This document shows, piece after piece, positions 33,243 to 45,020 of a stretch of 64,000 nt of DNA. The stretch's first letter is position 1. Each line of letters starts with the position of its first letter. The position numbers and the translations under genes are program-made. The stretch is from Lepidodermella squamata (Eukaryota > Gastrotricha), in NCBI GenBank assembly GCA_047495785.1, contig JBLDXI010000019.1, forward strand, positions 1,798,001-1,862,000, in the 5' to 3' direction. The notes beneath the pieces are model-generated. The model did no database searches. It was not told the DNA's origin and was given only the letters and a program-made list of their open reading frames with translations.

Positions 33243-35684
33243 ATGACCTATCTAATCTACGGCAAATTGCTATTTACAGCTTCTGTGATTTCAGTTGTTT
33301 CAGCTCGCGGTTTAAATGCCACCGAGAAACCGAAAGTTGCCAACATTCTGGCCATGTATATTGCCACTGGAAAAGCAACAGATACCGCGTGTTACATGGC
33401 TCAGCAAATGTTAGTTGAAGAAGTAAACAAGCGAAACGACATCCTGCCCGATCACCAATTAAAGATTATTGCGACGGATGAAGACGTTGAAACGCGTCGG
33501 CCTGATACGTGGAAGAGGTATTTATTTGGCGATGTCGAAGAGGTTAGCGGCGAAATTCTGGCACCTATTGTAATGCTACCGACATCCTCAGGCCGATGTC
33601 AGTACCTTTCAGCGGTGCTTCACCACGTGAGCCTTGTCGGAATCTCGCCGAGTTGTTCAACGCCTGCAGTGACAGCAAATCGACGGATTTACCCGAATTT
33701 GTACCGAGTTCGTCTACCAGGAGATCTAGTCAACTATTCGAGATTGAAGTTCATCGAAGAAATCGGGAAATGGAGGAAAATGGCCATTTTGACCAGGGCA
33801 GATACGCCACGTGACTACGGCTCTTCAATGGAGTTTTACAACGAAGCAACAAAACGGGGTATTCAGATCGTGTTCTTCGAGGCTATAGACCCAACACTGT
33901 CTGACGAAGTCATTGCTGGCTTGAAACGATCAGACGCTAGGGTTATACTCATCGACACAACTTCATTCCTACCGCTTTTGTTCTGTAAAATGGCTAAACA
34001 TGGCTTCACGACTGATGGGAAATACGCCTACCTTCTTCAATACGAGGTTTACGAAAGTCCAATGGTATCACGACCATATTTCTCCAAAGAATGCCCGGCA
34101 TCACTCTATATGGAGTTTTACTCGTCCAGCTTCTACATTGGTCAACTTACTGACGTTCGGCAGTACAACGGCATTACTTCAGCTGGCTATGACCTTGCCG
34201 AGTTTGAGAGAAGATTCGATAGAGCGACGAATTCCGCGCGGCCTGAGGATTACCACAGGAGACATCAATGCTTCGACTCAATGCTGCAAACAGTTTTAAC
34301 CTTAGACAAGGCTGAATCGTTGTTGACTGGCAGGAATTTGACGTTATCCGACTACTCCTCGAAGCCGAATGAGGTAATGCTGGCCGTGAATTCATCAGCT
34401 GCTGAGCTTTCTTACTCGAATCTGCGCTACGGCTCTGTTCACTACTCAAAACGCTTGGAGCTCGATAATTTGCCGCAGTATATTCGAACTTTCAACCTAT
34501 CATCAAAAGATGCTGTCAACATTTTCAATCTAACATGTCAAGAGAATCAATCCATTTACGAAGTTGACAGCTACAAAATCAGCCAGATTCTCCCGTACAC
34601 CTGGAGAACAAGAGATGGCCAGCCGACTAGGGATGCTTCGAAAAGAGCAACCTTTCGAAGTACATCTGCTATAGCGCATCATTCCGTGTGCTTTGCTCTG
34701 TCAGTTGTACTGATAATGTTGCAGATCGCTACCATCTACCGCGGAATCTTCCGCAGCACGATGTCTCAGAGAGTGACTAATTCGCGAATTGAAGTCATTG
34801 GCCTTTCACGGTCTCAATCGAGACTGACAACAGTGAGTGCTCCTAGGTTCGGTGGGGTTTCGATAAGAGCCTACCTGCCTTACGATCGGGCATGGGCAGT
34901 TGCAGCTCCGGCATCGGCATGCATTCTGCTCAATCTAGCCGCATCTGAATTTCTATGGCTAGCAATAGGGTCAGCGCAGGATTTCCAAAATTTTGTATGC
35001 GCGTCTTCGGTTGTGCTAGGCGTACTTGCCGTAACTTATCTGCACCTTTCGCAATTATTCTGTCTCTTCCTGAGCTTTTTCGTTATCAACAACCTGAAGC
35101 CGGAGCATTCAAATGCTAAATTTCGAACTGCAGCTATTGCAGCTATTTCGATCGCTGCTATCATAACCATACTTATGTGCCCCTTGTGGATCATCGATCG
35201 CTATTCCGCTCAGGAAATAACTGCTTCTTTCATTTACGAAGAAGTGAATGACGAGTATTTAACTACTACAACAAATGTTTGTTCATTAAGCTTTACGCAC
35301 CCTGTTTTTCACACGATGTGCGCGCTGAATGCCGCTTGTCTAATCTGTTCGAATTTCCTCGTTTACTCCTTGCGAAGCCGGCGGTGCATCGCTTGGGATC
35401 AGCTGTCGTTCTTTGAAATCAGCCGGCTACGCTTGTCGACTGTCAGCTGTATATCGCTGTTTGCTGTTGCTTGGCTTACGGTGATTGCCCTTCAAGAGCC
35501 AATGTCTCGGCAGATTGCTGCCAACTATTGGATGGTTATTTATACCCTGCCAATATCGGTGTTTTACACTATTCCGATGAACTTTATTCCGAGGAGGCAA
35601 CCGACCAGGTTCTCTAATGACAGGCAGAGAATAGGTGAAATTCGAGCATCGAGAATGATCGAATTCCAAGATATAAGAGATTGA
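33243..35684 (+). CDS. GABA-B-type class C GPCR, long-ICL1 subgroup (receptor 5)
   Basis: Intronless. The start at 33243 is preferred because a signal peptide ('MTYLIYGKLLFTASVISVVSA') begins there; an in-frame ATG nine codons upstream (33216) is the alternative. 813 residues: Venus flytrap about 30-425, seven membrane segments, ICL1 of about 50 residues with 'APRFGGVSIRAYLPYDRAW', and a C-terminal tail of about 40 residues after TM7 ('IPRRQPTRFSNDRQ...'), the longest in this subgroup but without a coiled coil. Sister of receptor 4. The flytrap coding sequence at 33530-33670 is nearly identical to 20990-21130. No canonical AATAAA seen close downstream. Confidence 0.9.
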   Translation: MTYLIYGKLLFTASVISVVSARGLNATEKPKVANILAMYIATGKATDTACYMAQQMLVEEVNKRNDILPDHQLKIIATDEDVETRRPDTWKRYLFGDVEEVSGEILAPIVMLPTSSGRCQYLSAVLHHVSLVGISPSCSTPAVTANRRIYPNLYRVRLPGDLVNYSRLKFIEEIGKWRKMAILTRADTPRDYGSSMEFYNEATKRGIQIVFFEAIDPTLSDEVIAGLKRSDARVILIDTTSFLPLLFCKMAKHGFTTDGKYAYLLQYEVYESPMVSRPYFSKECPASLYMEFYSSSFYIGQLTDVRQYNGITSAGYDLAEFERRFDRATNSARPEDYHRRHQCFDSMLQTVLTLDKAESLLTGRNLTLSDYSSKPNEVMLAVNSSAAELSYSNLRYGSVHYSKRLELDNLPQYIRTFNLSSKDAVNIFNLTCQENQSIYEVDSYKISQILPYTWRTRDGQPTRDASKRATFRSTSAIAHHSVCFALSVVLIMLQIATIYRGIFRSTMSQRVTNSRIEVIGLSRSQSRLTTVSAPRFGGVSIRAYLPYDRAWAVAAPASACILLNLAASEFLWLAIGSAQDFQNFVCASSVVLGVLAVTYLHLSQLFCLFLSFFVINNLKPEHSNAKFRTAAIAAISIAAIITILMCPLWIIDRYSAQEITASFIYEEVNDEYLTTTTNVCSLSFTHPVFHTMCALNAACLICSNFLVYSLRSRRCIAWDQLSFFEISRLRLSTVSCISLFAVAWLTVIALQEPMSRQIAANYWMVIYTLPISVFYTIPMNFIPRRQPTRFSNDRQRIGEIRASRMIEFQDIRD

Positions 35685-36885
35685 CATTTTTATTTTTGAA
35701 ATCAGTTTGAAATATTGGAATGATGTTATTGCAAATAAGAAATCGGTAGGTACTGGAGGAGTTGAAAAAGCGAATTCGATAAAACGATATGAGCTTAATT
35801 TAGCCGTTTGACAAGAAATTCGAAATCTTGTCAAAGCTGTGCGGTAAAACATCAGGCTGAAACGCAGCATGAAAAGGTTCCTTATAGTTTGTCCCCGAAA
35901 TTCAGGTTAAATTTTTTAACACGCCAATTTATTATAGGAAGAAAATTTTCGCGCATCTACAATCTATCGAAATGCCAATTTTTGAGTGATCACTGCGGGG
36001 GAATTGGGAGTAGTTTGCCGGCAACTCGTTTAATGGTCCCCAGCTTGCCATCTCTCACTTTAAAAGTCGGTAAACTGCTGCAGTCTTTCTACAGGAATGG
36101 CGTCTTTTTGGGTTAAATTGTGAAAACATGAAAGTTGCAATGTCCCCATTTTTCAATATAAAAGGGAAAAAATGAGATGTATGAGCCGTTGGCATCAACT
36201 CTTAAAATGCCATTTGGAAAAAATCTATGCATTCGAAACTGCTGTGTGAACATAATTCTACAAGGAATTTTTCTCTTTCAAAGATTTGCTAGGGTTTCTA
36301 CAACAGAATATCACCACCGGCCAATGTCTGACTCGATTGATATTTTCTTCGAATTTTATCGATAAAACCATGTTGAATAAAAACGGAAAAGCACGGCAAT
36401 TTGATTTTTCATACAATTTGAGACCGTCCGCAAGAAATATAAAACTTCGAACAATTTTGCAGTGATTAACAAGTGTTTTGGCCTCCTTAAAAGACAATAC
36501 TTTTATTGCTCTTATTGTGGACAGCCACATTATTTTTAGAATTTGTGCTTGGCGCGGTTGGTTTTGGCGATGACTCACCCCTTTGGCATGGACTTTAATA
36601 AATCATCGTTCGATTCTTGCGATTTGGCTGAGTTCCAAACGGCTGCACGCGCCGACTCCGCGGCGCAGCAGCAGCAACAGATGCCGATAGAATAAAATGA
36701 TAACGCTCGGCTCAGTTCTCGAGTTCATCGTCCATAAAAAGTCACTTTTTCACCGCATGATTTTTTGGTTTAATTTAATTATTTTTGGCAAATGCCCATC
36801 TTAACGACAGCAGCGACTTATTGACCTAATTTGTCTCGGTCATTTTGTTATTATAGGAAATATCAAGCTTTAATAGAAATTAACC
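35685..36885. other. Intergenic
   Basis: 1.2 kb upstream of the first SLC6 gene. Short ORFs only. A GC-rich patch near 36640-36690 (CGCGCCGACTCCGCGGCGCAGCAG) may be promoter-related. Confidence 0.4.
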
Positions 36886-39800
36886 ATGTCTGGGTCGTCA
36901 ACGGCACGGATTAAATCCGTCTCCACATTGGCATCGATAGCAACGACTACCACGACGCGAACAGATAAATGGAACAACCAACTCGAGTTCATGCTCACCT
37001 GCATTTCCTACGCTGTCGGTCTCGGCAACGTCTGGCGCTTTCCATCACTGTGCTACGAAAATGGCGGAGGTGACTGAACAAATAATGTAAAATTTCAGGA
37101 ATTGATTCGTAATTTTTTCAGGTGCCTTTCTTCTGCCCTATTGCCTTATGCTGATTTTTGTCGGTCTGCCGATATTTTTCCTCGAGTTGGCATTCGGCCA
37201 ATTCGCATCGCTCGGGCCTATTTCGATTTGGGCAATCAATCCATTGTTCAAAGGCAATTTTAATAAAATTTTACAATAAACAAATTAATTAAGAAGTTTT
37301 TATTTCAGGTCTCGGTTATTCGATGGTTATGGTTACGTTGGGGATTGCGCTCTACTACAACGTTATTATCGCCCATTGCGTCTATTACTTTTACCAGTCG
37401 ATTGCCAGTGTGTTTTTCGGCCCCTTGCCCTGGATTAACTGCGGGCATAGTTGGAACACCCAACTGTGCAAAAACCTGCATCACGACAACGGAAATTCGT
37501 CATTGATTGGCAATGCCTCGAATATAACGGCCCCGCTGGAGTTAAGAACGAATCTAACTGCCGAGGGTGAAATTGGAATTGTTGGAACCAGCACTGAAGA
37601 ATTCTACTTGTAAATTTTCGATTTTGCAATTATCAAAAACTTTGAAATTCTTGTATACGAATTTTTTTACATAATTTTAAAATTATGAACAACTCCCAAA
37701 TAAATTTGAATTTGTTTTATAAATTATTGAATTTTTATTGGAATTAATTAGGAATTATTTTCGAACAAGTGACGCTTTCCCGATTATTGTGCTATTGTCA
37801 TATTTTTTAGCAATCAAGTTCTTCACCAATCAACCATTGGAATCAGCGATCTTGGCCTTCCGCAGCTCAATCTATCGATTTGCCTTCTAGTCGCGTGGAC
37901 CGTCGTCGCATGTGGCTTACTAAAGGGCGTGAAATCACTCGGAAAAATCAGCTATTTCACCGCCATTTTCCCCTACGTAATGCTTCTCGTTCTCTTCATC
38001 CGCGGCGTCACCCTGCCAGGCGCCAGCCAAGGCCTCCTCTACTACATCACTCCCGACCTCAAAAAGCTGAAAGACGCCGAAGTTTGGCAAAAGGCAGCCA
38101 ACATGGTTTTCTACAACTTGTCATGCGCAACTGGCGGATTGATTGTCATGTCTTCGTACAGCAACTTCAAGCACAACTGCTTGCGTGATGCGCTGATTGT
38201 TCCGATTTTGAACGCGCTTACTAGCATTTTCGCTGGTCTCGTTGTCTTCAGCGTTCTCGGCTTCATGGCCTACGAAAAAAATACAACGGTCGACAAAATC
38301 GGCGCTGGAGGACCAGGTAAACATTTCCGTCGCTTTCCCTCTATTAAATGGCTTATTTTTCTAATTTCTCAATTGTCGCATATTTCTTCCATAATTACTG
38401 TGATTGTTAGGGCGTATTTTAGGGACACAGCGGACTCGAGTTCCTCCGCAATTTTTACTTCAATCGACGCGTTAATATCAGAAGAATTCAAATATGTAAA
38501 AATCAAAGAGGAACTCGAGTCCGCTGGGATTGAAAAATTTTGAAGAAAATTGCGCGACATTTTTTTAAAAATGCGACCTATTAGCTGTTTTTTGTTTTTC
38601 ACATTAATTATTTTTTAATTCAAAATCATTTGCAATAATTAATTCTAACAACTTTTTAACACTTTAACTGCCAAAAATAGACTGCGAGGTCCGATATTTG
38701 GGTCTAATTCCTGGGTCTGTCAAAAAGTCATTTTTTTCGGGTCAACGATGCGTCGAGGGACAAAATGCCTGACGGCAAAGTGTAGGCCATGACCTGGCGG
38801 ATCTTTCGACACCGAATTCTAGGCCCCAAATTCGGTGTCAAAAGAACCGCCAGGTCATGGCCTACACTTTGCCGTCAGGCATTTTGTCCCTCGACGCATC
38901 GTTGACCCAAAAAAATGACTTTTTGACAGACCCAGGAATTAGACCCAAATATCGGACCTCGCAGTCTATTTTTGGCAGTTAAAGTGTTAATTATTAAAAT
39001 TCAATTACACACAAACATTTTGCCGCAGGATTCCGCGCGCGAAACGTGCTGAGTTTCTCTAGTTTTGAATCTCGCGCGCGGTCATGTGACCCGGGATATT
39101 TTTACGCGTCGGCATGTTTAGCATCAAATAGTCGAAACTTCTCAGAATTTTCATCGTTGTGATCGAAAGAAAAGTGCAAACTTTGAGTCTTTGAGTGATC
39201 CTGGCAGGCCAATTTTTCTACCACAGGTAGCTCTTAGGCATGGCTGACGCCTCGTAAAATTTCATTGTTGCATAACAAGAATTGCAAATTTACACTTTTC
39301 CTTCGATCACAAATCACAACCCTGATTATGTGTGTTATGTGTCCTAATATTTTCAACTTAGATTTGTAAGTACACTTTTTGTCGCAAACAAAACACTACA
39401 AAATTCGTCTTAAATATTTAGAAAGATCAGAAAATTGAGAAAAGCGAAGGGAATCAGAGTTACCAAGGTCTCAGAGGCAACAGTTAGCTGGCCAAAAATG
39501 AAGCTACAATTATTTAAGTTGGAATATAAATATTTTCTCAAAAATACCGGAGAACATTTTAGAGTTAAAAAACCTTATGGAAGACAATAATACTTATGGG
39601 AAAAATGATATTTCTATTCTGTCCTTATTTTCTTAGGCTTGGTGTTCATTGTCTACCCCGAAGCATTGTCTCGCTTACCTCTGCCAGAACTGTGGTCGAT
39701 TTTGTTCTTCCTCATGATGTTGGCTCTCGGATTCGGTTCCGAGTTGTCGCTGGTTGAGACTGTTCTAACCGCTTTTCAGGACGATCTCGGGCACATCCTC

Positions 39801-41134
39801 GATACTGAAGTTAAGAAGCAAATCTATCGCATTGTATTCTGCGTTTGCTGCTTCGCCGTCGGCCTCGTAATGGTCACAAGGGTTAGGAAATAATTGTCTC
39901 GCAAATTTTGAAAAAATATGCGCAATTTTTCTGTTCTGATTGAGACATTATCAGTCATAATCGTCATCGCCTATATGAAGTTATATGAAATTGTTGTCTT
40001 GTTGACCCTCGAAATCTCGGAGTTCATCATTTTGGCTAATTAGAAATCGTCCTGTTTTTTCGCCAATCAAGTTAGACCGGACATTTTATTTCGACAAAAT
40101 ATTTGCGTTCTGGCAAAAGCACCGACCACCGAGCACCGACATGAATTCATAATATAACTTGAAACAACAAATCTCAAATAGGATGGACAAAAAAAAATTC
40201 TGAAAAATATAACTAAATTAATCGGAGTGAATATTCATACTTGAATAAGTGCGAATATTTTGAAATTTTGATATTTTCAGGACAAGAACATGAAATTAGG
40301 GTTGGAAAGCTCAGGATACCAATAAGGTCCCGAACCTTAGATTGAACTTTATCAAAATGGGGAGATGAAAGGCTCAAAGGTTACTGTTTTTGCAAGCAAA
40401 TTCGATAGGCCGAGTTATCTCAGCTTTCTAGATGACATATGATTCTTACTCAGTTTTAAATGCTAAATATTATGGTCAAAAAAGTTTCGAATGTTACGTA
40501 GGAATATAACGACCCTAAATTAATTTTAAAATAATAATATTATTTTTTAATTTTAATTTATTGTATTTTTCAGGGAGGTATTTTCGTTCTCGATTTACTT
40601 GACAAATATGTACCACTTGTGTCGCTTCTCATTCTCTGCCTGCTCGAACTGGCGGCCGTTTGCTGGATCTACGGCCGTGGTCGCCACTACACCATCTGCA
40701 GCGATATCAAAATGATGCTCGGCCGAAAGCCGCCAATTTTCTTCAGAATCATGTGGCGATATGTGACACCTTTCATTCTGATCGCGCTACTCGGTGCGGC
40801 TAGTTACTTCTACAAGGCGCCTGAGATGAAAATCGGCGGCATCGATCACCCTCTGCCGAAATGGGCTGAAGCCGTTGGATGGGTTATTGCCATTCTGCCG
40901 CTGACGTTCATCCCAGCCTGGATTATCTACTGCCGGGTGCGATGCGTCGACAGTTTCGCCGGCCTGCTTGATCTACTCAAGCCGACTGAAACGTGGGGAC
41001 CCATGCTTGACGAAGATCGGAAGGGCCGTTACGCTCCGCTGGGGCGTGAACAGAGCAACGCGAATTTCAACGATAAGTTGCACCAGTTCGACGCTGGCGT
41101 GTTCATCACGCCTGAGGATGACTACAGATTCTGA
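36886..41134 (+). CDS. SLC6 sodium/chloride-coupled transporter, glycine-transporter-like (1)
   Basis: Six exons: 36886-37069, 37122-37253, 37309-37609, 37811-38316, 39637-39881, 40574-41134; 642 residues, the usual 12-TM SLC6 length. Plasma-membrane symporter moving an amino-acid-type substrate with Na+ and Cl-. TM1 has 'GLGNVWRFP' (45-53), TM3 the substrate-site Tyr in '[10 protein letters not shown]', the second extracellular loop the conserved Cys pair around '[10 protein letters not shown]', TM6 '[17 protein letters not shown]'. TM8 reads 'GFGSEL' (406-411), with Gly where most monoamine and GABA carriers have Asp, as in glycine transporters (GLGTQF), hence the assignment. Intron 2 has a GC donor. 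Intron 4 (38317-39636, 1.3 kb) is absent from the paralogue at 48093 and carries foldback elements. Exons 4+5 equal paralogue exon 4 exactly (751 nt). Confidence 0.93.
38428..38526. repeat. Short foldback repeat in SLC6 intron
   Basis: 'CAGCGGACTCGAGTTCCTC' at 38428-38446 recurs as its exact reverse complement at 38508-38526; similarity of the arms extends to about 31-33 bases. It lies in intron 4 of the first SLC6 gene, probably a small inverted-repeat element. Confidence 0.65.
38660..38986. mobile_element. TTAA-flanked near-perfect palindromic element
   Basis: A 327-bp foldback with arms of about 155 bp that are nearly identical (starts CACTTTAACTGCCAAAAATAG, ends with its reverse complement) around a short centre near 38810-38830. 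TTAA precedes (38656-38659) and follows (38987-38990), the target-site type of piggyBac elements. It is non-coding. The near identity of the arms implies recent insertion or arm homogenisation. It sits in intron 4 of the first SLC6 gene, which the paralogue lacks. Confidence 0.82.
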
Positions 41135-41397
41135 CATTTTTGATGACTCTACATACACATTTATTCCAGTATTATTCCAGATTTTTTGGTGACTATTTGA
41201 ATTTTGCTCAAGTTGCATTATCATTTGACGGTGCATATATTCATGTTTGCTTTATTTTGAATTTTGAAGTTTAAGTAAAAACCTAATTTGACTTCGAAGG
41301 TTTCAACAAATAGACTTTTTCAATGGTCGCCTGTAAAAGTGAGGTGGAATTATCCCATGATTGAAACAATGAGTCCATTGGTTGAAGGGATTCACCT
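41135..41397. other. 3' flank of SLC6 gene 1
   Basis: No canonical AATAAA recognised in this stretch and no coding signal. Confidence 0.35.
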
Positions 41398-41691
41398 GGG
41401 GAAAACTTTTTTCATCCGACCAATGTCTTACTACATCCGACAACCAAAAATGTGACTAAAACCTGCCGACTTGCTGTTTCATATTTTCAAAAAATTACAG
41501 TAAATTCGGATCGCCATACATTTTTATCATAAATTTCTGCCGGTTTAAGGGCCAAAATAGGGTGAATAAAAATAAAAAAATCGGAAAATCGAACTAGGAA
41601 AAATCGAGATAATCGATATTTTAGGATGATCTTAGTCCCATTTTTGGTTGTCGGATGAAATAAGACGTCGGTCGGATAAAAAAAAGTCACC
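41398..41691. mobile_element. MITE with about 60-bp inverted ends, copy 1
   Basis: The left end (GGGGAAAACTTTTTTCATCC...) is repeated as an imperfect reverse complement at the right end, including 'CATCCGACAACCAAAAATG' near 41432 and its counterpart near 41638. A related copy in the opposite orientation lies at 53629-53926. Non-coding, about 294 bp. No clear target duplication at this copy. Confidence 0.75.
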
Positions 41692-42368
41692 TGAGTTCAG
41701 GGAAATTTCCGGTTTTAAAAGAAAATTGGGAATGCAGGTGGTGATGAAATCTGTATAATACATAAATCCTAAATTAACCGCCAATTTTCCAACTCTATTA
41801 AATCACCCATAAAGTTAAAATTCATGGAGTCGCTGAATTTGCAGATGAGTCGGAAATCTCCAACTTATACACTTTTGTATTGAAACCATATTATTTTCAA
41901 TCCTACTGGAAAAACATATTTTTTGCACCTTGCGTTTTGTGGTACGACTCGGGCGAACTGTTTTTGTGGGTAATTTAAAATCGGACTAATCACGGGCTGC
42001 GTCATCCCCCAGGGGACATAATAACTCAGTCATTTCAGGACACCAATGTTTTTTGTCTGGACTGCCGTTCGCGTTCATTGAGATCACCCTTTTATATTGC
42101 TAATTATCACCCAGTACCTTCGCACAAACATCTATTTCGGGTGCATAGTAACAGAAATCACCATCACAGCCAAAACTGCTGAACTAATTTACGCAAAGTG
42201 GTAAACATGCCCCCTCAATTGAAGACATGTTTACCTACGAACTGCCCTTCAGGCGTGATGTTTTCGATTAGATCGATAGACTGCAAGGGCTAATCATGCG
42301 TTCTAGTCGGCGTGTTGTTGATTTCGCCAGCTATTTAAAGGGATGGTTGCGAGACTTGGCAGCAAAAA
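41692..42368. other. Intergenic
   Basis: Between the MITE and receptor 6. No gene or repeat recognised; the promoter of receptor 6 should be here. Confidence 0.4.
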
Positions 42369-44871
42369 ATGCAACTTTTCAACAGATTTATCTCATTTTC
42401 CGCGCTGGTTTGGTTGTCGCATCAGGGTTCGATAGAACCGAAACGGCTTTTAGTACCGGCGCTGATACCCTTCGACCTTGCTGGTAATGAAATCGCGTTG
42501 CCAACATGTTCCGCTGCTAGGAAAGTCGTTTTTGATTACGTAAATTCCCGAGAAGATATTCTGCCTGATTACCGACTCGAAATCGCGCCAATCAACGAAA
42601 ATAATGACGTCAGTAATTTTTTCGAACTTTTCAAAAATTTCGATGCGGAAAATGGATCAGTCATTTCGCCAATTGTGATGGGGCCTGTGAATTCCTATCC
42701 AACTCTCGCTCATTCTCTGAAAATGCTTAACATGGCTATGATAACCGAGCAAAGTAATGGCCCGTATTTAGCTCGGCTAAAGCAAAAATACCTTCAAAAT
42801 CTCTACTCAGTCATTCAGCCGGCTGAGTTGAAAACCATAGCAATCGTTAAATTTCAGGCGATAATCGGCCGATGGCGCCAGACTGGTTTGATAGCAAATC
42901 AAGACGATATTGAACTTTCTAGAATTTTGCATCAAATTTCAACTGAAAACGGGGTCAATATTTCGACTTTCATTCTCGACAACGGCGACATTTCAAAATC
43001 GACTCTTTCTCAAATGCAAGCCAGTGAAGCGCGGGTTTTCACCTTGGTTACCGAGTCTGTTAAAATGTGTATCAACCTGCTTTGTAAATCGTATATATCT
43101 GGTTTGAGATCGCCACAATACGCGTTCGTTTTTGCGTATAGTTGCTACTTTTCGCCTGAAAATTTGATCGAAAGCGATTTGCCGAAAGAATGTGGTCGCA
43201 AGGCTATATTCGAGCAACTGAAATCTACATTTTGGATCGGAATACACCGCAGCTCGATTCAGGTAACCATTTTCGTGAATTTCAAAAAATTTCAAATTAA
43301 TTAATAAAATAAAATTAATTAAAATAATTAATTAAAATAAAATTAGTTCAAGCTAATAAAAAATTGATAATTTATGAAACATTTTGCAGAAAATCGAGGC
43401 GACCAGTTTTGGTTACAAAGCCGATTGGTTTCTTGACAAATTGAGCCAAGAAATGGGAGAAAATATAGTAGATAACGATAAAATATCGATTTGTCACGAC
43501 GTTGCTATGGCAACGGTATCAACACTCCATAAAACCGAACAAATTTTGAAATCGATTTACAATTCGACTCTTAGTGATTTTTCAACCAAACCACAGCTGG
43601 TTTTTGAAGTTCTGAACGAGGCGGCGAGAAGAATGGACTTTGTCGGGCTTCGAATAGGTCGAATTCAGTACTCGGAAATGACCGGCGAGGTGATAAATGA
43701 TAACATGACAATAGCTCAATGGCGGAACGGATCGCTTAAATTTGTCTACGAAGTTCGTCGCATTAATAATACGGGCGAGACTGACATGGACTATTCAGGT
43801 TATCGACTGATTAAAATATCCGATATTTCATGGCCTACCAAGCATAAAGGACCGCCTCGTGATGTATCGAGTGCGGTTAAAATAAGTTTGACCATTCCTG
43901 ATTTCGTCCTTTGGACCTTGATTGCTCTTTCAAGTTCGGCTCTAGTCACCCTGATTTGGTTTTCAATAAGATTAATCCGCAATTTTCGATCAAACTCCGC
44001 CGCCGTCATTTTCATGACAACAATTAACAAATTGTTTGTAATTTTCGGATGTTTTCTTCTGGTTATTTCCAGTATTGTGATTGATGTTGGGTCAACATTT
44101 TGGCCGGAAATCGATTGCTATTGTCGATTTCTGCTGGCAAGTCTCGCGATTTCATCGATCGATTCGGTCATTTTCACTCAATCTGTGGCTTTCTACCGAT
44201 TTCTACAATATCCCCATCGCAGAAGCACGATTTCTCGTCGCCCGGCTTCAGGTCGTTCTTATCTGTCGTATTTAGAGCGACTCGACATTGATCGTTTGAT
44301 TCGGATTAGCGAAAGGTCGACAAAATGGCTGTATCGAATTTTCTTCTTAAATGGCGTGATCACGCCGGTTCTTCTGACAGCTTTCGACCAGGTATCGTTC
44401 AACGTCGTCGAATTGCCGCCTAAATTTGACGAAAATTCCGGCGAGTATTATCAAATTGTCACCACATTTTGCTCATCGAAGTATGGAGCAATCCGACTCA
44501 GTCAACTTGTCGCTAATCACGCCTCAATTTATCTCTTGAGCTGTTTTTTCACGTACAAAATTAGCCGGAAACAAATTCCGGCAGAAATAGCCGGTGAATG
44601 TCGATCGCTTCGACTGGCCACTATAAATGGCACCGTAACAACTATTGCGATTTCTTTGATCTATTTCACCGTCTTGCCAGCGAAGGATAAAGGATTGATA
44701 TGGCTGCCAAACACGGTTTTGTCGGTCGGAAATTTTCTCTCCGCTGTTTCAACTTGCGTGATTTTATTCTGTCGACTCGTCAAGCCAAGAGCTGGTAATA
44801 ACAAGGATGTCCCACGAAGTCGCAGAGAATCGGTGTTGGTCCCTTTCAGGCCCAGGACTTCGAGCATTTGA
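42369..44871 (+). CDS. Divergent GABA-B-type class C GPCR (receptor 6)
   Basis: Two exons, 42369-43262 and 43390-44871, with a 127-nt AT-rich GT-AG intron; 791 residues. Signal peptide about 1-18 and a Venus flytrap to about 430, recognisable by 'SREDILPDYRLEIAPINEN' and 'VFTLVTESVKMCINLLCKSYISGLRSPQYAFVF', but it lacks the conserved 'CSTPA/SSPAL' pocket stretch (here 'ITEQSNGPYLARLKQKY'), so ligand binding is probably different. Seven membrane segments from about 472; ICL1 is short. A real tail of about 33 residues is present, rich in Arg and Ser and ending Ser-Ser-Ile, which fits a class I PDZ-binding C terminus. The intron position differs from receptor 2. AATAAA at 44941-44946. Converges on the ankyrin/SOCS gene with only 149 nt between stops. 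Confidence 0.86.
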
Positions 44872-45020
44872 ATCATTTATATCGTCCAGCTTAAAATTTG
44901 TACAACAAGTTTTCTTCTCATTAATTTTCATCATCGGCGCAATAAAACGAGAGCCACATTTTTATTACTTTCTTGCAAAATGAAATTAGGTCAAATCAAT
45001 AACAAAACCGGGGCGTGTAA

